DNA of 6,571 nt from Lysobacterales bacterium (lineage in GTDB: Bacteria > Pseudomonadota > Gammaproteobacteria > Xanthomonadales > Xanthomonadaceae): the NCBI GenBank assembly GCA_020442545.1, contig JAGRJX010000021.1, positions 1-6,571 of the forward strand, given 5' to 3'. Under the pieces are notes generated by a model. It had not been told where the DNA came from, did no database searches, and saw only the letters and a list, made by a program, of their open reading frames with translations. The position numbers and the translations under genes are program-made. Positions 1-5,630 of the stretch are shown piece by piece. Position 1 is the stretch's first letter; every line of letters begins with the position of its first letter.

Positions 1-3
1 CTC

Positions 4-17
4 GGCCATCCATGGCC
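4..17. repeat. Near-perfect palindrome GGCCAT-CC-ATGGCC
   Basis: Two 6-bp arms (4-9 and 12-17) are perfect reverse complements separated by CC. The loop is too short for a good RNA hairpin, so it is either a DNA palindrome or the tip of a longer structure cut by the window edge. It is probably part of the dispersed repeat block rather than an operator, since no gene starts nearby. Confidence 0.5.
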
Positions 18-160
18 TCAAACAAACGCGCCTTTCCCCGCCGGATTCCTCCGCTACTCGGCGCTCCCACGGGATCAAGGAGCAGCGAAGCCGCAGCTTG
101 CGACGATCTTCGGGCCCCCTCGGTAGCGGTGGGGCGGAGACGATCAGGCCGCACAGCGGA

Positions 161-179
161 CGCGTACAGGAAGTACGCG
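161..179 (+). other. Hairpin with AGGAA loop (possible CsrA/RsmA-type site)
   Basis: CGCGTAC (161-167) and GTACGCG (173-179) are perfect 7-bp arms around the loop AGGAA (168-172). Read as plus-strand RNA, GGA is exposed in the apical loop, the hallmark of CsrA/RsmA binding elements. It lies one base before a second, longer GGA-loop hairpin. Transcription of this strand is not shown, and no promoter was recognised. Confidence 0.45.
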
Positions 180-180
180 C

Positions 181-214
181 GTTTTCGTCAGTGCAAGGAT
201 GCACTGTCGAAAAC
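181..214 (+). other. Long hairpin with AGGA loop (possible CsrA/RsmA-type site)
   Basis: GTTTTCG (181-187) pairs with CGAAAAC (208-214), and CAGTGCA (189-195) pairs with TGCACTG (200-206). The two helices are separated by a single T-T mismatch (188/207), giving 14 bp around the loop AGGA (196-199). The segment 191-202, GTGCAAGGATGC, matches the published CsrA selection consensus RUACARGGAUGU at 10 of 12 positions by eye. The structure is directly visible; the binding role is an inference and needs plus-strand transcription. Confidence 0.45.
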
Positions 215-233
215 CCCGGCTCCGACCCACGAA

Positions 234-248
234 CCCGGCGCAGCCGGG
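234..248. repeat. GC hairpin CCCGGC-GCA-GCCGGG
   Basis: Perfect 6-bp arms (234-239 and 243-248) enclose a 3-nt loop. There is no T tract on either side, so it is not a typical intrinsic terminator. It belongs to the run of hairpins in the intergenic block. Confidence 0.5.
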
Positions 249-264
249 CGCGAACGCGGGCCTC

Positions 265-282
265 ACGCGACGGCAGTCGCGT
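265..282. repeat. Hairpin ACGCGAC-GGCA-GTCGCGT
   Basis: Perfect 7-bp arms (265-271 and 276-282) enclose the loop GGCA. A competing pairing exists between CGAACGCG (251-258) and CGCGTTCG (278-285), so the region could switch between two folds. No terminator-like T run follows. Confidence 0.5.
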
Positions 283-296
283 TCGACTTCTCTTTG

Positions 297-331
297 GTTC
301 GGTTTCTCTTGGACAAGCAAGAGAAATGAAC
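297..331. repeat. Hairpin TTTCTCTTG-GACAAG-CAAGAGAAA with extended stem
   Basis: The core arms 303-311 and 318-326 are a perfect 9-bp inverted repeat with a 6-nt loop. GTTC (297-300) and GAAC (328-331) extend the stem across a small GG/T internal loop. On the minus strand it lies about 55 bases past the operon's last stop codon and could slow or end transcription or protect the mRNA 3' end. It lacks the uninterrupted T tract of an intrinsic terminator on either strand. A second small hairpin, TCGCC-GAA-GGCGA, follows at 336-348. Confidence 0.45.
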
Positions 332-386
332 TCGGTCGCCGAAGGCGAACGAAAGCTCTTGCTCAAAAGCGAACAAGTCACGTGCA

Positions 387-1559
387 TCACGAGCAGGTCC
401 ACCGACTATTCGCACAATCCTGCATCAACCGCCGCAATTCGGTGGCCTTGCGGAACAGTTCGGGCTGCTTGAGCGCCGTCAGGTTGCGCTCGGCGTCATC
501 GAACTTGCCGCTCTGGTAGAAGGCGTAGGCCAGCGCGTAGCGCAGGGATTCGTCGTCGAGGAGTCGTGCGCGCGACAGCGCCGACTCCAGCGAGGCGACT
601 TCCTCGTAGCGACGCATGGCCAGCAACAGACCGACGCGCTGCTTCATCTTCTTGCCCGAGTCGGCGATGCGCGCGTTGAGCGTGAGTGCGCGACTGAGGT
701 TGCCGGCACGACGCATCAGCTCGGCGGCTTCCGGGAACAGGACCGGCTCCAGCTCGGCCTGCTGGGCGAGGATCTCGGCAGCGGCCAGCGGGTTGCCCTT
801 TTCGGCCCAGGCCTGCGCCAGCGCGCGCGCGACCATGCCGTTACCGGGGAACATCAGTCGCGCCTTTTCGAGGAAGCCCAATGCTGCGTCGTAGGCGCGT
901 GTGCGGCGAAGCGCGGTGCCGATGGCGACATAGTCCTCGACCTTGCCTTCGCTGCGACTGAGGTAGTGTTGGCCGACTTCGGCGGCCTCGGCGTTCAGTC
1001 CCAGCTCGATCAGATAGAACACCTGACGGCGCTCGAACTGGCTGTTTTCCGGGAAGCGGCGACCCGCTTCAGTCAGCGTGTCGAGCGCGTCCTGGTGGTG
1101 CTTCAGCATCCACTGCGCCTGCGCGCGCATGATCCAGGTCGATGACAATGCTTTGACGCTATCGCCCGCGGCGCTCAGTGCGGACAGCACGTCCTCGAAG
1201 CGCTCCAGTCCGTAGAACGCCTGTGCGCGATAAAGATGGATCAGCGGATCGGCCTGTCCGGCGGCGATGGCGGCATCGAACGCGTCGACCGCCAGCGGCA
1301 GCTGCTCCTGGTTCAGCGCCACGATGCCGCGCACGGTGTGGTACTTGATCCAGTCGACGCTGTCGTCATCGGCCTGCGTGGCTGGGTCGACATGTGCCAG
1401 GGCGGCCTCGGCGCGGGCGTATTCGCCATCGCCCGCCAGCACCGATGCAAGATCGACGTAGTTGACCTCGACCGACTTGTCCTCGGCCGCACGCAATGGC
1501 GCGACGAACACGGACAACAGCAACAAGATGGGGAGGATTCGTTTCACGACGGCGCTCAT
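387..1559 (-). CDS. TPR-repeat periplasmic protein of the TonB2-type operon
   Basis: A 390-residue protein opening with a signal peptide or uncleaved anchor: basic KR at 6-7, hydrophobic core 8-20, possible cleavage after PLRA (24). The rest is helix-turn-helix repeats typical of tetratricopeptide arrays. The clearest are around residues 36-60, 73-100, 106-130, 143-170, 209-237, 242-268 and 337-363, with A/G/Y/F spacing such as ALAYAFYQSGKFDDAERNL. It is the last gene of the operon. Its ATG overlaps the tonB stop as ATGA and no good Shine-Dalgarno is visible, so translational coupling is likely. TPR proteins commonly accompany TtpC/TonB2 clusters in gammaproteobacteria; a scaffolding or assembly role in the periplasm is inferred. 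The only two cysteines are at 382 and 389 in the last nine residues, a possible disulfide. The exact biochemical role is unknown. Confidence 0.85.
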   Translation of the reverse strand: MSAVVKRILPILLLLSVFVAPLRAAEDKSVEVNYVDLASVLAGDGEYARAEAALAHVDPATQADDDSVDWIKYHTVRGIVALNQEQLPLAVDAFDAAIAAGQADPLIHLYRAQAFYGLERFEDVLSALSAAGDSVKALSSTWIMRAQAQWMLKHHQDALDTLTEAGRRFPENSQFERRQVFYLIELGLNAEAAEVGQHYLSRSEGKVEDYVAIGTALRRTRAYDAALGFLEKARLMFPGNGMVARALAQAWAEKGNPLAAAEILAQQAELEPVLFPEAAELMRRAGNLSRALTLNARIADSGKKMKQRVGLLLAMRRYEEVASLESALSRARLLDDESLRYALAYAFYQSGKFDDAERNLTALKQPELFRKATELRRLMQDCANSRWTCS

Positions 1560-2200
1560 GACGACAGGTCGAAGCGGACTTTCTGCCGCGCCCAGACGCG
1601 CACCTGCTCGCCCTTGTACATGGCGGGCTCGAACTTCCAGGTCTTCACGCCAGCAGCGGCCACTTCGTCGAAGACGCCGGCCGGCTGCGCTTCCAGCACC
1701 TTGACCTGCTCGACCTGGCCGGTCGGGCTGATCAGCAGGCTCAGAAGTACATAGCCTGTGACGCCCTGCGCCTTGGCGCGCGGCGGGTACTGCATCGGGC
1801 TCTGCTGGATCGGACGCGGCGGCTGGTCGACGCTGTCGTCGGTCATCACCACGTCGCCGCTGTCGCCGAGCAGCGACTTGCCAAGATCCATGCCGCTGTC
1901 ATCGAACGACGGCAGGCCGAAATCGAGGCCGGCCAAGCCACTATCGAGACCGAGCAGCGGCGCTGGCGCCTGTTTCTGCGGCTGCTTGCGCGGCTTCGGG
2001 CGCGGCTTGACTACGTCCTTCGGCTTGGGCTTTTCCTTCTTGACCACGGCGATCTTGCTGACGCCTTCGTCACCGTCGTCCGCTGGCTTGCGGAACTGGC
2101 GGTTCATGCTGACCAGCAGCGTCAGCACCATGACGGTGCCGAGCACGGCCGCCAGCAGGCCGGCAAGGCGCATGCGTCGCGTTGGCGTCGCGCTGGACAT
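1556..2200 (-). CDS. tonB: TonB energy transducer (TonB2-like)
   Basis: A 214-residue inner-membrane-anchored protein that would transmit energy from the ExbB/ExbD motor to TonB-dependent outer-membrane receptors. A short basic cytoplasmic N-terminus (RRMR at 8-11) precedes one membrane segment (about 12-31). A Lys/Pro-rich stretch follows (about 54-80, KPKP and KPRPKPRKQPQ), then an unusual Gly/Leu/Asp-rich stretch (82-116). The TonB C-terminal domain runs about 131-212, with YPPRAKAQGVTGYV, the SPTGQVEQVKVLEAQP strand pair and VKTWKFEPA. This C-terminal pattern separates it from TolA. It is slightly shorter than E. coli TonB (239 residues), with a shorter proline region. Its start overlaps the exbD stop by one base (TGATG) and its end overlaps the TPR gene by four. 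No receptor gene is in the window, so the substrate is unknown. Confidence 0.93.
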   Translation of the reverse strand: MSSATPTRRMRLAGLLAAVLGTVMVLTLLVSMNRQFRKPADDGDEGVSKIAVVKKEKPKPKDVVKPRPKPRKQPQKQAPAPLLGLDSGLAGLDFGLPSFDDSGMDLGKSLLGDSGDVVMTDDSVDQPPRPIQQSPMQYPPRAKAQGVTGYVLLSLLISPTGQVEQVKVLEAQPAGVFDEVAAAGVKTWKFEPAMYKGEQVRVWARQKVRFDLSS

Positions 2201-2619
2201 CAGCCTTCGCCCGCTTCCAGCGCGGTGGCGACGCCAACGTCCTCGGCGCCGGCGCGACGGGCTTCGTCCACAACCTGCACCAGGCGACCTGACGGCACCT
2301 GGTCATCGGTCACCACCAGCACGGATTTCTGCGTCATGCCCTTGAGCTGGTCGCGCAGACGCGACTGGATCACCCACACGCGGATCGGCTCGCCGTCGAG
2401 GTAGACCTCGCCCTGGCGGTCGATGTACAGGCGCGGCGCCTTGGTCGACGCCACCGTCGCGCTGCTGGCAGACGGACGATTGATGTCGACCTTCATGTCT
2501 TTGACGAAGGTGGTCGACACCATGAAGAAGATCAGCAGGATGAAGGTCATGTCGATCATCGGCGTCAGATCGACGGCGGCTTCTGATCGGGCAGCAACGG
2601 CATTGCGACGACGGAACAT
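2200..2619 (-). CDS. exbD: ExbD-family proton channel stator/rotor subunit
   Basis: A 139-residue ExbD/TolR-family protein (E. coli ExbD has 141). Basic N-terminus (RRR at 3-5), one membrane helix (about 19-38) in VDLTPMIDMTFILLIFFMV, then a periplasmic domain. Asp23 in the TPMIDM motif corresponds to the protonatable Asp25 of E. coli ExbD. The periplasmic part has the usual elements: LYIDRQGEVYLDGEPI, a VLVVTDDQVPSGRLVQVVD strand-helix, and the AGAEDVGVAT end. Pairing with a TonB rather than TolA/TolB/Pal argues for ExbD over TolR. A good ribosome binding site, AAGGA, lies eight bases before the ATG and overlaps the end of exbB. Its stop overlaps the tonB start. Confidence 0.93.
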   Translation of the reverse strand: MFRRRNAVAARSEAAVDLTPMIDMTFILLIFFMVSTTFVKDMKVDINRPSASSATVASTKAPRLYIDRQGEVYLDGEPIRVWVIQSRLRDQLKGMTQKSVLVVTDDQVPSGRLVQVVDEARRAGAEDVGVATALEAGEG

Positions 2620-2627
2620 ACGTGCGG

Positions 2628-2632
2628 TCCTT
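2628..2632 (-). promoter_or_regulatory. Ribosome binding site of exbD
   Basis: Minus-strand AAGGA with an 8-nt spacer to the ATG. It overlaps the TAA stop codon of exbB (2631-2633), so exbB termination and exbD initiation are physically linked. Confidence 0.6.
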
Positions 2633-3248
2633 ACGAGTCCTGCGGTTCGACGCCGCTGACCAGGATGTCCTTGATCTGCTCGAGATCGTGGGCAATCTGG
2701 GTTTCACGGCGATCGAGGAAGGCCTTGGCGATAACGCCGGGGACGGCAACCACCAGGCCCATCTGGGTGGTGAACAGCGCGGTGGCAATGCCCGAGGCGA
2801 TACCGCCGGACTGCGAAAACATGGTCATGTCGCCGAGCGAGCGGAAGGTTTCGATCATGCCGGCGACGGTGCCGAGCAGACCGAGCAGCGGTGCAATGGC
2901 AACCATGGCGGTGACCGTGGTGGCGTAGCGTTTGAGATCGCCATCGAACTCGCCGAAGGCGTCATCGAGGCGACGGCGCAGGGCTTCCGGCTGCTGGCAA
3001 GCCAGCGTTACGCCGTGGGCAACGGCGGTGTCGACGATGCCCGACAGCGACTTCTTGCGGCCGTCCTCGCGGCGCTTGATCAGCACGCGCACGTTCTTGC
3101 GGCTGCCGCGATTGAGCAGCGCCCAGCGGCAGCCGATGGCATACCAGAGCACCACGGTGACCAGCACCAGCACCGGCATCACCAGCCCGCCGGAGCCGAG
3201 GTAGCCCTGCAGTGCTTCGATCCAGCCCTGTTGCGCGCCGCTGATCAT
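2631..3248 (-). CDS. exbB: Compact ExbB (MotA/TolQ/ExbB proton channel), ExbB2-like
   Basis: A 205-residue MotA/TolQ/ExbB-family protein. Three membrane segments are visible: about 18-42 (GSGGLVMPVLVLVTVVLWYA), about 108-132 with the signature IAPLLGLLGTVAGMI (Pro120, Thr127), and about 150-175 (GIATALFTTQMGLVVAVPG). The basic cytoplasmic loop (about 43-107, with RKNVRVLIKRRED and RRRLDD) fits ExbB topology. It is shorter than E. coli ExbB (244) and matches the small ExbB2 of TtpC-type systems. Thr156 stands where E. coli-type ExbB has the glutamate of GIAEAL. The ATG is the first possible start, because an in-frame TAG lies two codons upstream. Only a weak Shine-Dalgarno is seen. It probably forms the channel with ExbD, possibly together with the upstream TtpC-like paralogue. 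Confidence 0.92.
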   Translation of the reverse strand: MISGAQQGWIEALQGYLGSGGLVMPVLVLVTVVLWYAIGCRWALLNRGSRKNVRVLIKRREDGRKKSLSGIVDTAVAHGVTLACQQPEALRRRLDDAFGEFDGDLKRYATTVTAMVAIAPLLGLLGTVAGMIETFRSLGDMTMFSQSGGIASGIATALFTTQMGLVVAVPGVIAKAFLDRRETQIAHDLEQIKDILVSGVEPQDS

Positions 3249-3279
3249 GTCGGTCTACCGGACAGTGACAGGCGCGGAA

Positions 3280-4695
3280 TCAGGCCGCGGCCCGGCTAAC
3301 CGGGTCGCGCACGTCCTGGGCCAGGTTGATGACCTTGAGCGCGGCCTTCTCCATGTCGTCCTTCAGGCGATCCGCCCAGCCGTTGAGCAGGCTGCCGAAC
3401 AGCAGGCAGGGAATGGCCACGATCAGGCCCAGCTCGGTGGTGACCAGCGCGGTGGCGATTCCGCCGGACAGCAGCTTGGCGTCGGAGGTGCCGAATTCGG
3501 TGATCACGTCGAAGGTCTGGATCATGCCAGTGACCGTACCCAGCAGGCCGAGCAGCGGCGCGACGGCGGCAATGACCGTGATCACCGCGCCGAAGCGGCT
3601 CAGGCGCGTGGATTCGTGCAGGATCGACTCCGACACGATGTCCTCCATGTGCTCACGCTCGCGATCCAGGTTGCGCAGCGCCGCGGTCACCACGCGCGCC
3701 GCCGAGCCCTTGAAGCGCTTGCAGGCGGCGATGGCGTCATCGATCTGGCCGGCGCGCACCTTGGGCGACACCGCGTCAATGATGTTCTGGATACTGGCGC
3801 CGGCGCGCTTCAGGAAGATCGCGCGCAAGATCACCAGCACCAGGGCCAACAGACCCAGGGTCACGATGACCCAGCCGATCAGGCCACCCTTCTTCACTTC
3901 ACCGACGGCAGTCTTGGCTTCCGGCTCGCTCACTGCGGTGTTTGCGTTCTCGTAGAGGAATGCATTGAGCTGCGCCGGCAGCTTGCCGCTGGCCAGCGTC
4001 TTCGCGCTGTCTTCTGCTGGCGCATTCCACAGACGGAAATGGCCACCACCGGCCGGTGCCAGCGCACCGCTGCCCTGATCGCTGACCCCGAAACGCGCGA
4101 TGTTGCCGAAGCGGATCACCGTGCCCTTCACTTCGCTGCCGTCGCCAAGGTAGAAGGTGCCTTCCTCTCGACGGACCTGACCCAGCTGCTGCAGCAGGCT
4201 GGCGGCACTGCCGAACACGGTCTGCAGCTTTCCGAGGTCGTCAGCGCTCTCGAAGGCGGCGCCCTCGAGACTGTTGTCGCCGAAGCCGTCCAGCGTGGCA
4301 CGCGCCTGTACGATGGTCGCGGCCAGCAGGTCACTGTTCTCGGCGTTGGCGGCAGTGCGCTCGTCGGCGCGGGCCAGCTCGCCGGCCAGGTTCTCGGCTT
4401 CCGCCCTTGCGCTGATGGCGCGGTTTTCCAGGCTGCTGACCTGGCCTTCAAGACGGCTCCGGTCAGCGTCGAACTGCGTCTTGACCTCGGCGATGCGGGC
4501 CGACAGCTCGCGCTTCTGCGCCTGCAGCAGGGCGAACTCCTTCTTGTAGGCCTGTTCCAGCGATACCGCCGGATCAGCCGCCTTCGCAGCAATCGGTGCG
4601 GCCGGCGTCGATTCGACAGGTGCGGCGTCCTGCGCGGTGGCCGCCAACGGCAGCAGCAGGGCGAAGGCAATCGAAAGGGTACGAGTGGCGCACAT
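3280..4695 (-). CDS. ttpC: TtpC-like MotA/TolQ/ExbB protein with periplasmic coiled-coil N-half
   Basis: A 471-residue, two-part protein. Residues 1-21 form a signal peptide (cleavage likely at ATA before Gln22). Residues 22-45 are an Ala/Pro-rich linker and about 45-115 a long charged coiled coil. About 176-225 is a predicted beta-rich module (GTFYLGDGSEVKGTVIRFG). Membrane helix 1 is about 270-295, a cytoplasmic helical region 296-367, helix 2 about 368-392 with APLLGLLGTVTGMI (Pro380, Thr387), and helix 3 about 410-437 (GGIATALVTTELGLIVAIP). This layout is that of TtpC, the extra ExbB-like component needed by Vibrio TonB2 systems; the symbol is assigned on architecture and context only. 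It could also be listed simply as a MotA/TolQ/ExbB channel family protein. Its ATG overlaps the DUF3450 stop (TGATG) behind a strong GGAGG. Thr415 replaces the usual GIAEAL glutamate; Glu421 lies six residues on. Confidence 0.88.
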   Translation of the reverse strand: MCATRTLSIAFALLLPLAATAQDAAPVESTPAAPIAAKAADPAVSLEQAYKKEFALLQAQKRELSARIAEVKTQFDADRSRLEGQVSSLENRAISARAEAENLAGELARADERTAANAENSDLLAATIVQARATLDGFGDNSLEGAAFESADDLGKLQTVFGSAASLLQQLGQVRREEGTFYLGDGSEVKGTVIRFGNIARFGVSDQGSGALAPAGGGHFRLWNAPAEDSAKTLASGKLPAQLNAFLYENANTAVSEPEAKTAVGEVKKGGLIGWVIVTLGLLALVLVILRAIFLKRAGASIQNIIDAVSPKVRAGQIDDAIAACKRFKGSAARVVTAALRNLDREREHMEDIVSESILHESTRLSRFGAVITVIAAVAPLLGLLGTVTGMIQTFDVITEFGTSDAKLLSGGIATALVTTELGLIVAIPCLLFGSLLNGWADRLKDDMEKAALKVINLAQDVRDPVSRAAA

Positions 4696-5465
4696 CAGCG
4701 TGCTCCTCCATTGGCGACCAGAGGCAGCTCGAAGTAACCTTGTCGGATCTGCTTGCGAAGCGCGTCGAACAGCGCGTTGATGCGCTCCTGGTCGGCGGCG
4801 TCATCGATGGTGACAAAGCGCCAGTCGTTGCCGGCGCGCTGCGCCAGGCCAACGCGACCGTCCTGCGTCTTGAAGTACAGCGCCATGCTGCCGAGACGGA
4901 CGACGTCGGCGAGCACGCGCTCACGGCCGAGGTCGATGGTCTGGCTGAACAGGCCGTTCTCGCGGGTCAGGCGGAACTCGTCCTCGTACAGCGCCCACAA
5001 CCGGTTGGCCGCACGCGCCGGCGGGATCGAGCCGGTGATTACGTCGTTCTTGAAGGAGTCCACGTTGGCGGCACGCTCGGCCTGCTTGAACGGCAGTCCG
5101 GACTCGACATGCGCCTTCAGCGCGTCGGCTGCAGCCAGCACGGCCGGCTGCAAGGCGTCGCTTTCGGCACCGACCTCGCTGGCCTCGACGTCCTTGGCGG
5201 CCAGCTTCTCGCGAAGTTCGCGCGCCGCCAGCTGCTGGCGATCGACGCTGGTTTCGAGTTCGGCTTTCTGCGCGGCCAGGCCATTCAGCGTGGTGCGCTG
5301 CTCCTGGCGCAGCTGCTCCAGCTCGCCGTTGAGCTGCTCGACTTCGCCACGCAGGCGAACCAGCGATTCGGCCAGCGATTCGGCCGCGGCGCGTGCTGGG
5401 GCAGCACCTGCCGCGAGGGCCAGCGCCAGGACGGCCAGATGGCCAGAAGCAAAGGGGAATGCCAT
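4695..5465 (-). CDS. DUF3450 periplasmic coiled-coil protein, first gene of the operon
   Basis: A 256-residue secreted protein. The N-terminus is a signal peptide with a hydrophobic core (about 9-22) and probable cleavage after PARA (26). It is odd in having no Lys or Arg before the core. Residues about 33-95 are a heptad-like, charged coiled coil (LRGEVEQLNGELEQLRQEQ). Then come motifs typical of DUF3450 as I know the family: SGLPF (122-126), a helical segment with ANRLWALYEDEFR, and DVVRLGSMALYFKTQDG (187-203), ending in a helix and ELPLV. DUF3450 genes habitually precede ttpC/exbB/exbD/tonB clusters. The function is not established; a periplasmic partner of the TtpC coiled coil is the inference. 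The start is supported by GGAG five bases upstream. The stop overlaps the next start by one base. Confidence 0.88.
   Translation of the reverse strand: MAFPFASGHLAVLALALAAGAAPARAAAESLAESLVRLRGEVEQLNGELEQLRQEQRTTLNGLAAQKAELETSVDRQQLAARELREKLAAKDVEASEVGAESDALQPAVLAAADALKAHVESGLPFKQAERAANVDSFKNDVITGSIPPARAANRLWALYEDEFRLTRENGLFSQTIDLGRERVLADVVRLGSMALYFKTQDGRVGLAQRAGNDWRFVTIDDAADQERINALFDALRKQIRQGYFELPLVANGGAR
4705..4709 (-). promoter_or_regulatory. Strong Shine-Dalgarno of the ttpC-like gene
   Basis: Minus-strand GGAGG with a 9-nt spacer to the ATG, lying inside the last codons of the DUF3450 gene. It supports the chosen ATG, and is the strongest ribosome binding site in the operon. Confidence 0.65.
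5361..5384 (-). repeat. 12-bp perfect tandem duplication inside the DUF3450 gene
   Basis: CAGCGATTCGGC occurs twice head to tail (5361-5372 and 5373-5384). On the coding strand it gives AESL-AESL at residues 28-35, just after the predicted signal cleavage site and at the start of the coiled coil. It is in frame and looks like a small slippage duplication. Confidence 0.8.
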
Positions 5466-5587
5466 GTCGACTCCGGACGGTTGCAGCGGCGATACGGGAG
5501 GAACGGCCCGGACGACCGGGCGACGCCGCGCAGACTAGGCAGGCGCGATTGCGACAGGGTTTCCGATTTGTTTCAGCCCGATGACAG

Positions 5588-5602
5588 GCCGGGAAACCCG
5601 GC
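5588..5602. repeat. Inverted repeat GCCGGG-AAA-CCCGGC
   Basis: Perfect 6-bp arms (5588-5593, 5597-5602) around AAA. It has no flanking T tract. It could be an operator half of the palindrome cluster or a 5'-leader hairpin of the operon mRNA. Confidence 0.5.
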
Positions 5603-5614
5603 GCGAAAGCACAG

Positions 5615-5624
5615 CGGCATGCCG
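5615..5624. repeat. 10-bp palindrome CGGCATGCCG
   Basis: A perfect 10-bp palindrome between the GCCGGG/CCCGGC repeat and the 12-bp palindrome. In GC-rich DNA such a site can occur by chance, so its meaning depends on conservation. Confidence 0.4.
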
Positions 5625-5630
5625 GAAGCA

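Larger units (their letters stand above)
1..386. repeat. Hairpin-rich intergenic block, probable dispersed repeat
   Basis: No convincing gene lies here. The block holds at least seven short inverted repeats: 4-17, 63-83, 161-179, 181-214, 234-248, 265-282 and 297-331, plus a small one at 336-348. Plus-strand open frames exist, but they overlap each other in different frames, run through the hairpins and lack a recognisable domain. The order of motifs (a GGCCAT/ATGGCC palindrome, a CACGGGATCAAG segment, ACCCCGGC then CGACCCACG, a TCTTTGGTT segment, then a TTTCTCTTG/CAAGAGAAA hairpin) resembles, from memory, a repeat seen between genes in Xanthomonas and Lysobacter relatives. Copy number and boundaries cannot be judged from one window, and the left end may lie outside it. 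It sits directly downstream of the six-gene operon. Confidence 0.5.

Noticed and set aside
12..329. Plus-strand open frame of 105 codons in the left intergenic block, overlapped by two more in other frames
   Set aside because: Low-complexity Arg/Ala-rich translation without a domain, running through several inverted repeats. It resembles false hypothetical genes predicted on dispersed repeats.
297..331. Intrinsic terminator of the six-gene operon
   Set aside because: The hairpin is real, but the stem is not GC-rich and no run of T follows it on the minus strand, so it was listed as a repeat rather than a terminator.
1556..4695. Tol-Pal system (TolQ/TolR/TolA) instead of Exb/TonB
   Set aside because: The C-terminal domain of the 214-residue protein is TonB-like (YPPRAKAQGVTGYV and VKTWKFEPA), no TolB, Pal or YbgC-like gene is present, and DUF3450 and a TtpC-like protein accompany it.
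3247..4737. Long plus-strand open frame of 496 codons opposite the ttpC-like gene
   Set aside because: Antisense shadow of a well-supported gene in GC-rich DNA. The translation is Gln/Arg/Ala/Gly-rich with no domain and no signal peptide, while the opposite frame has clear ExbB motifs.
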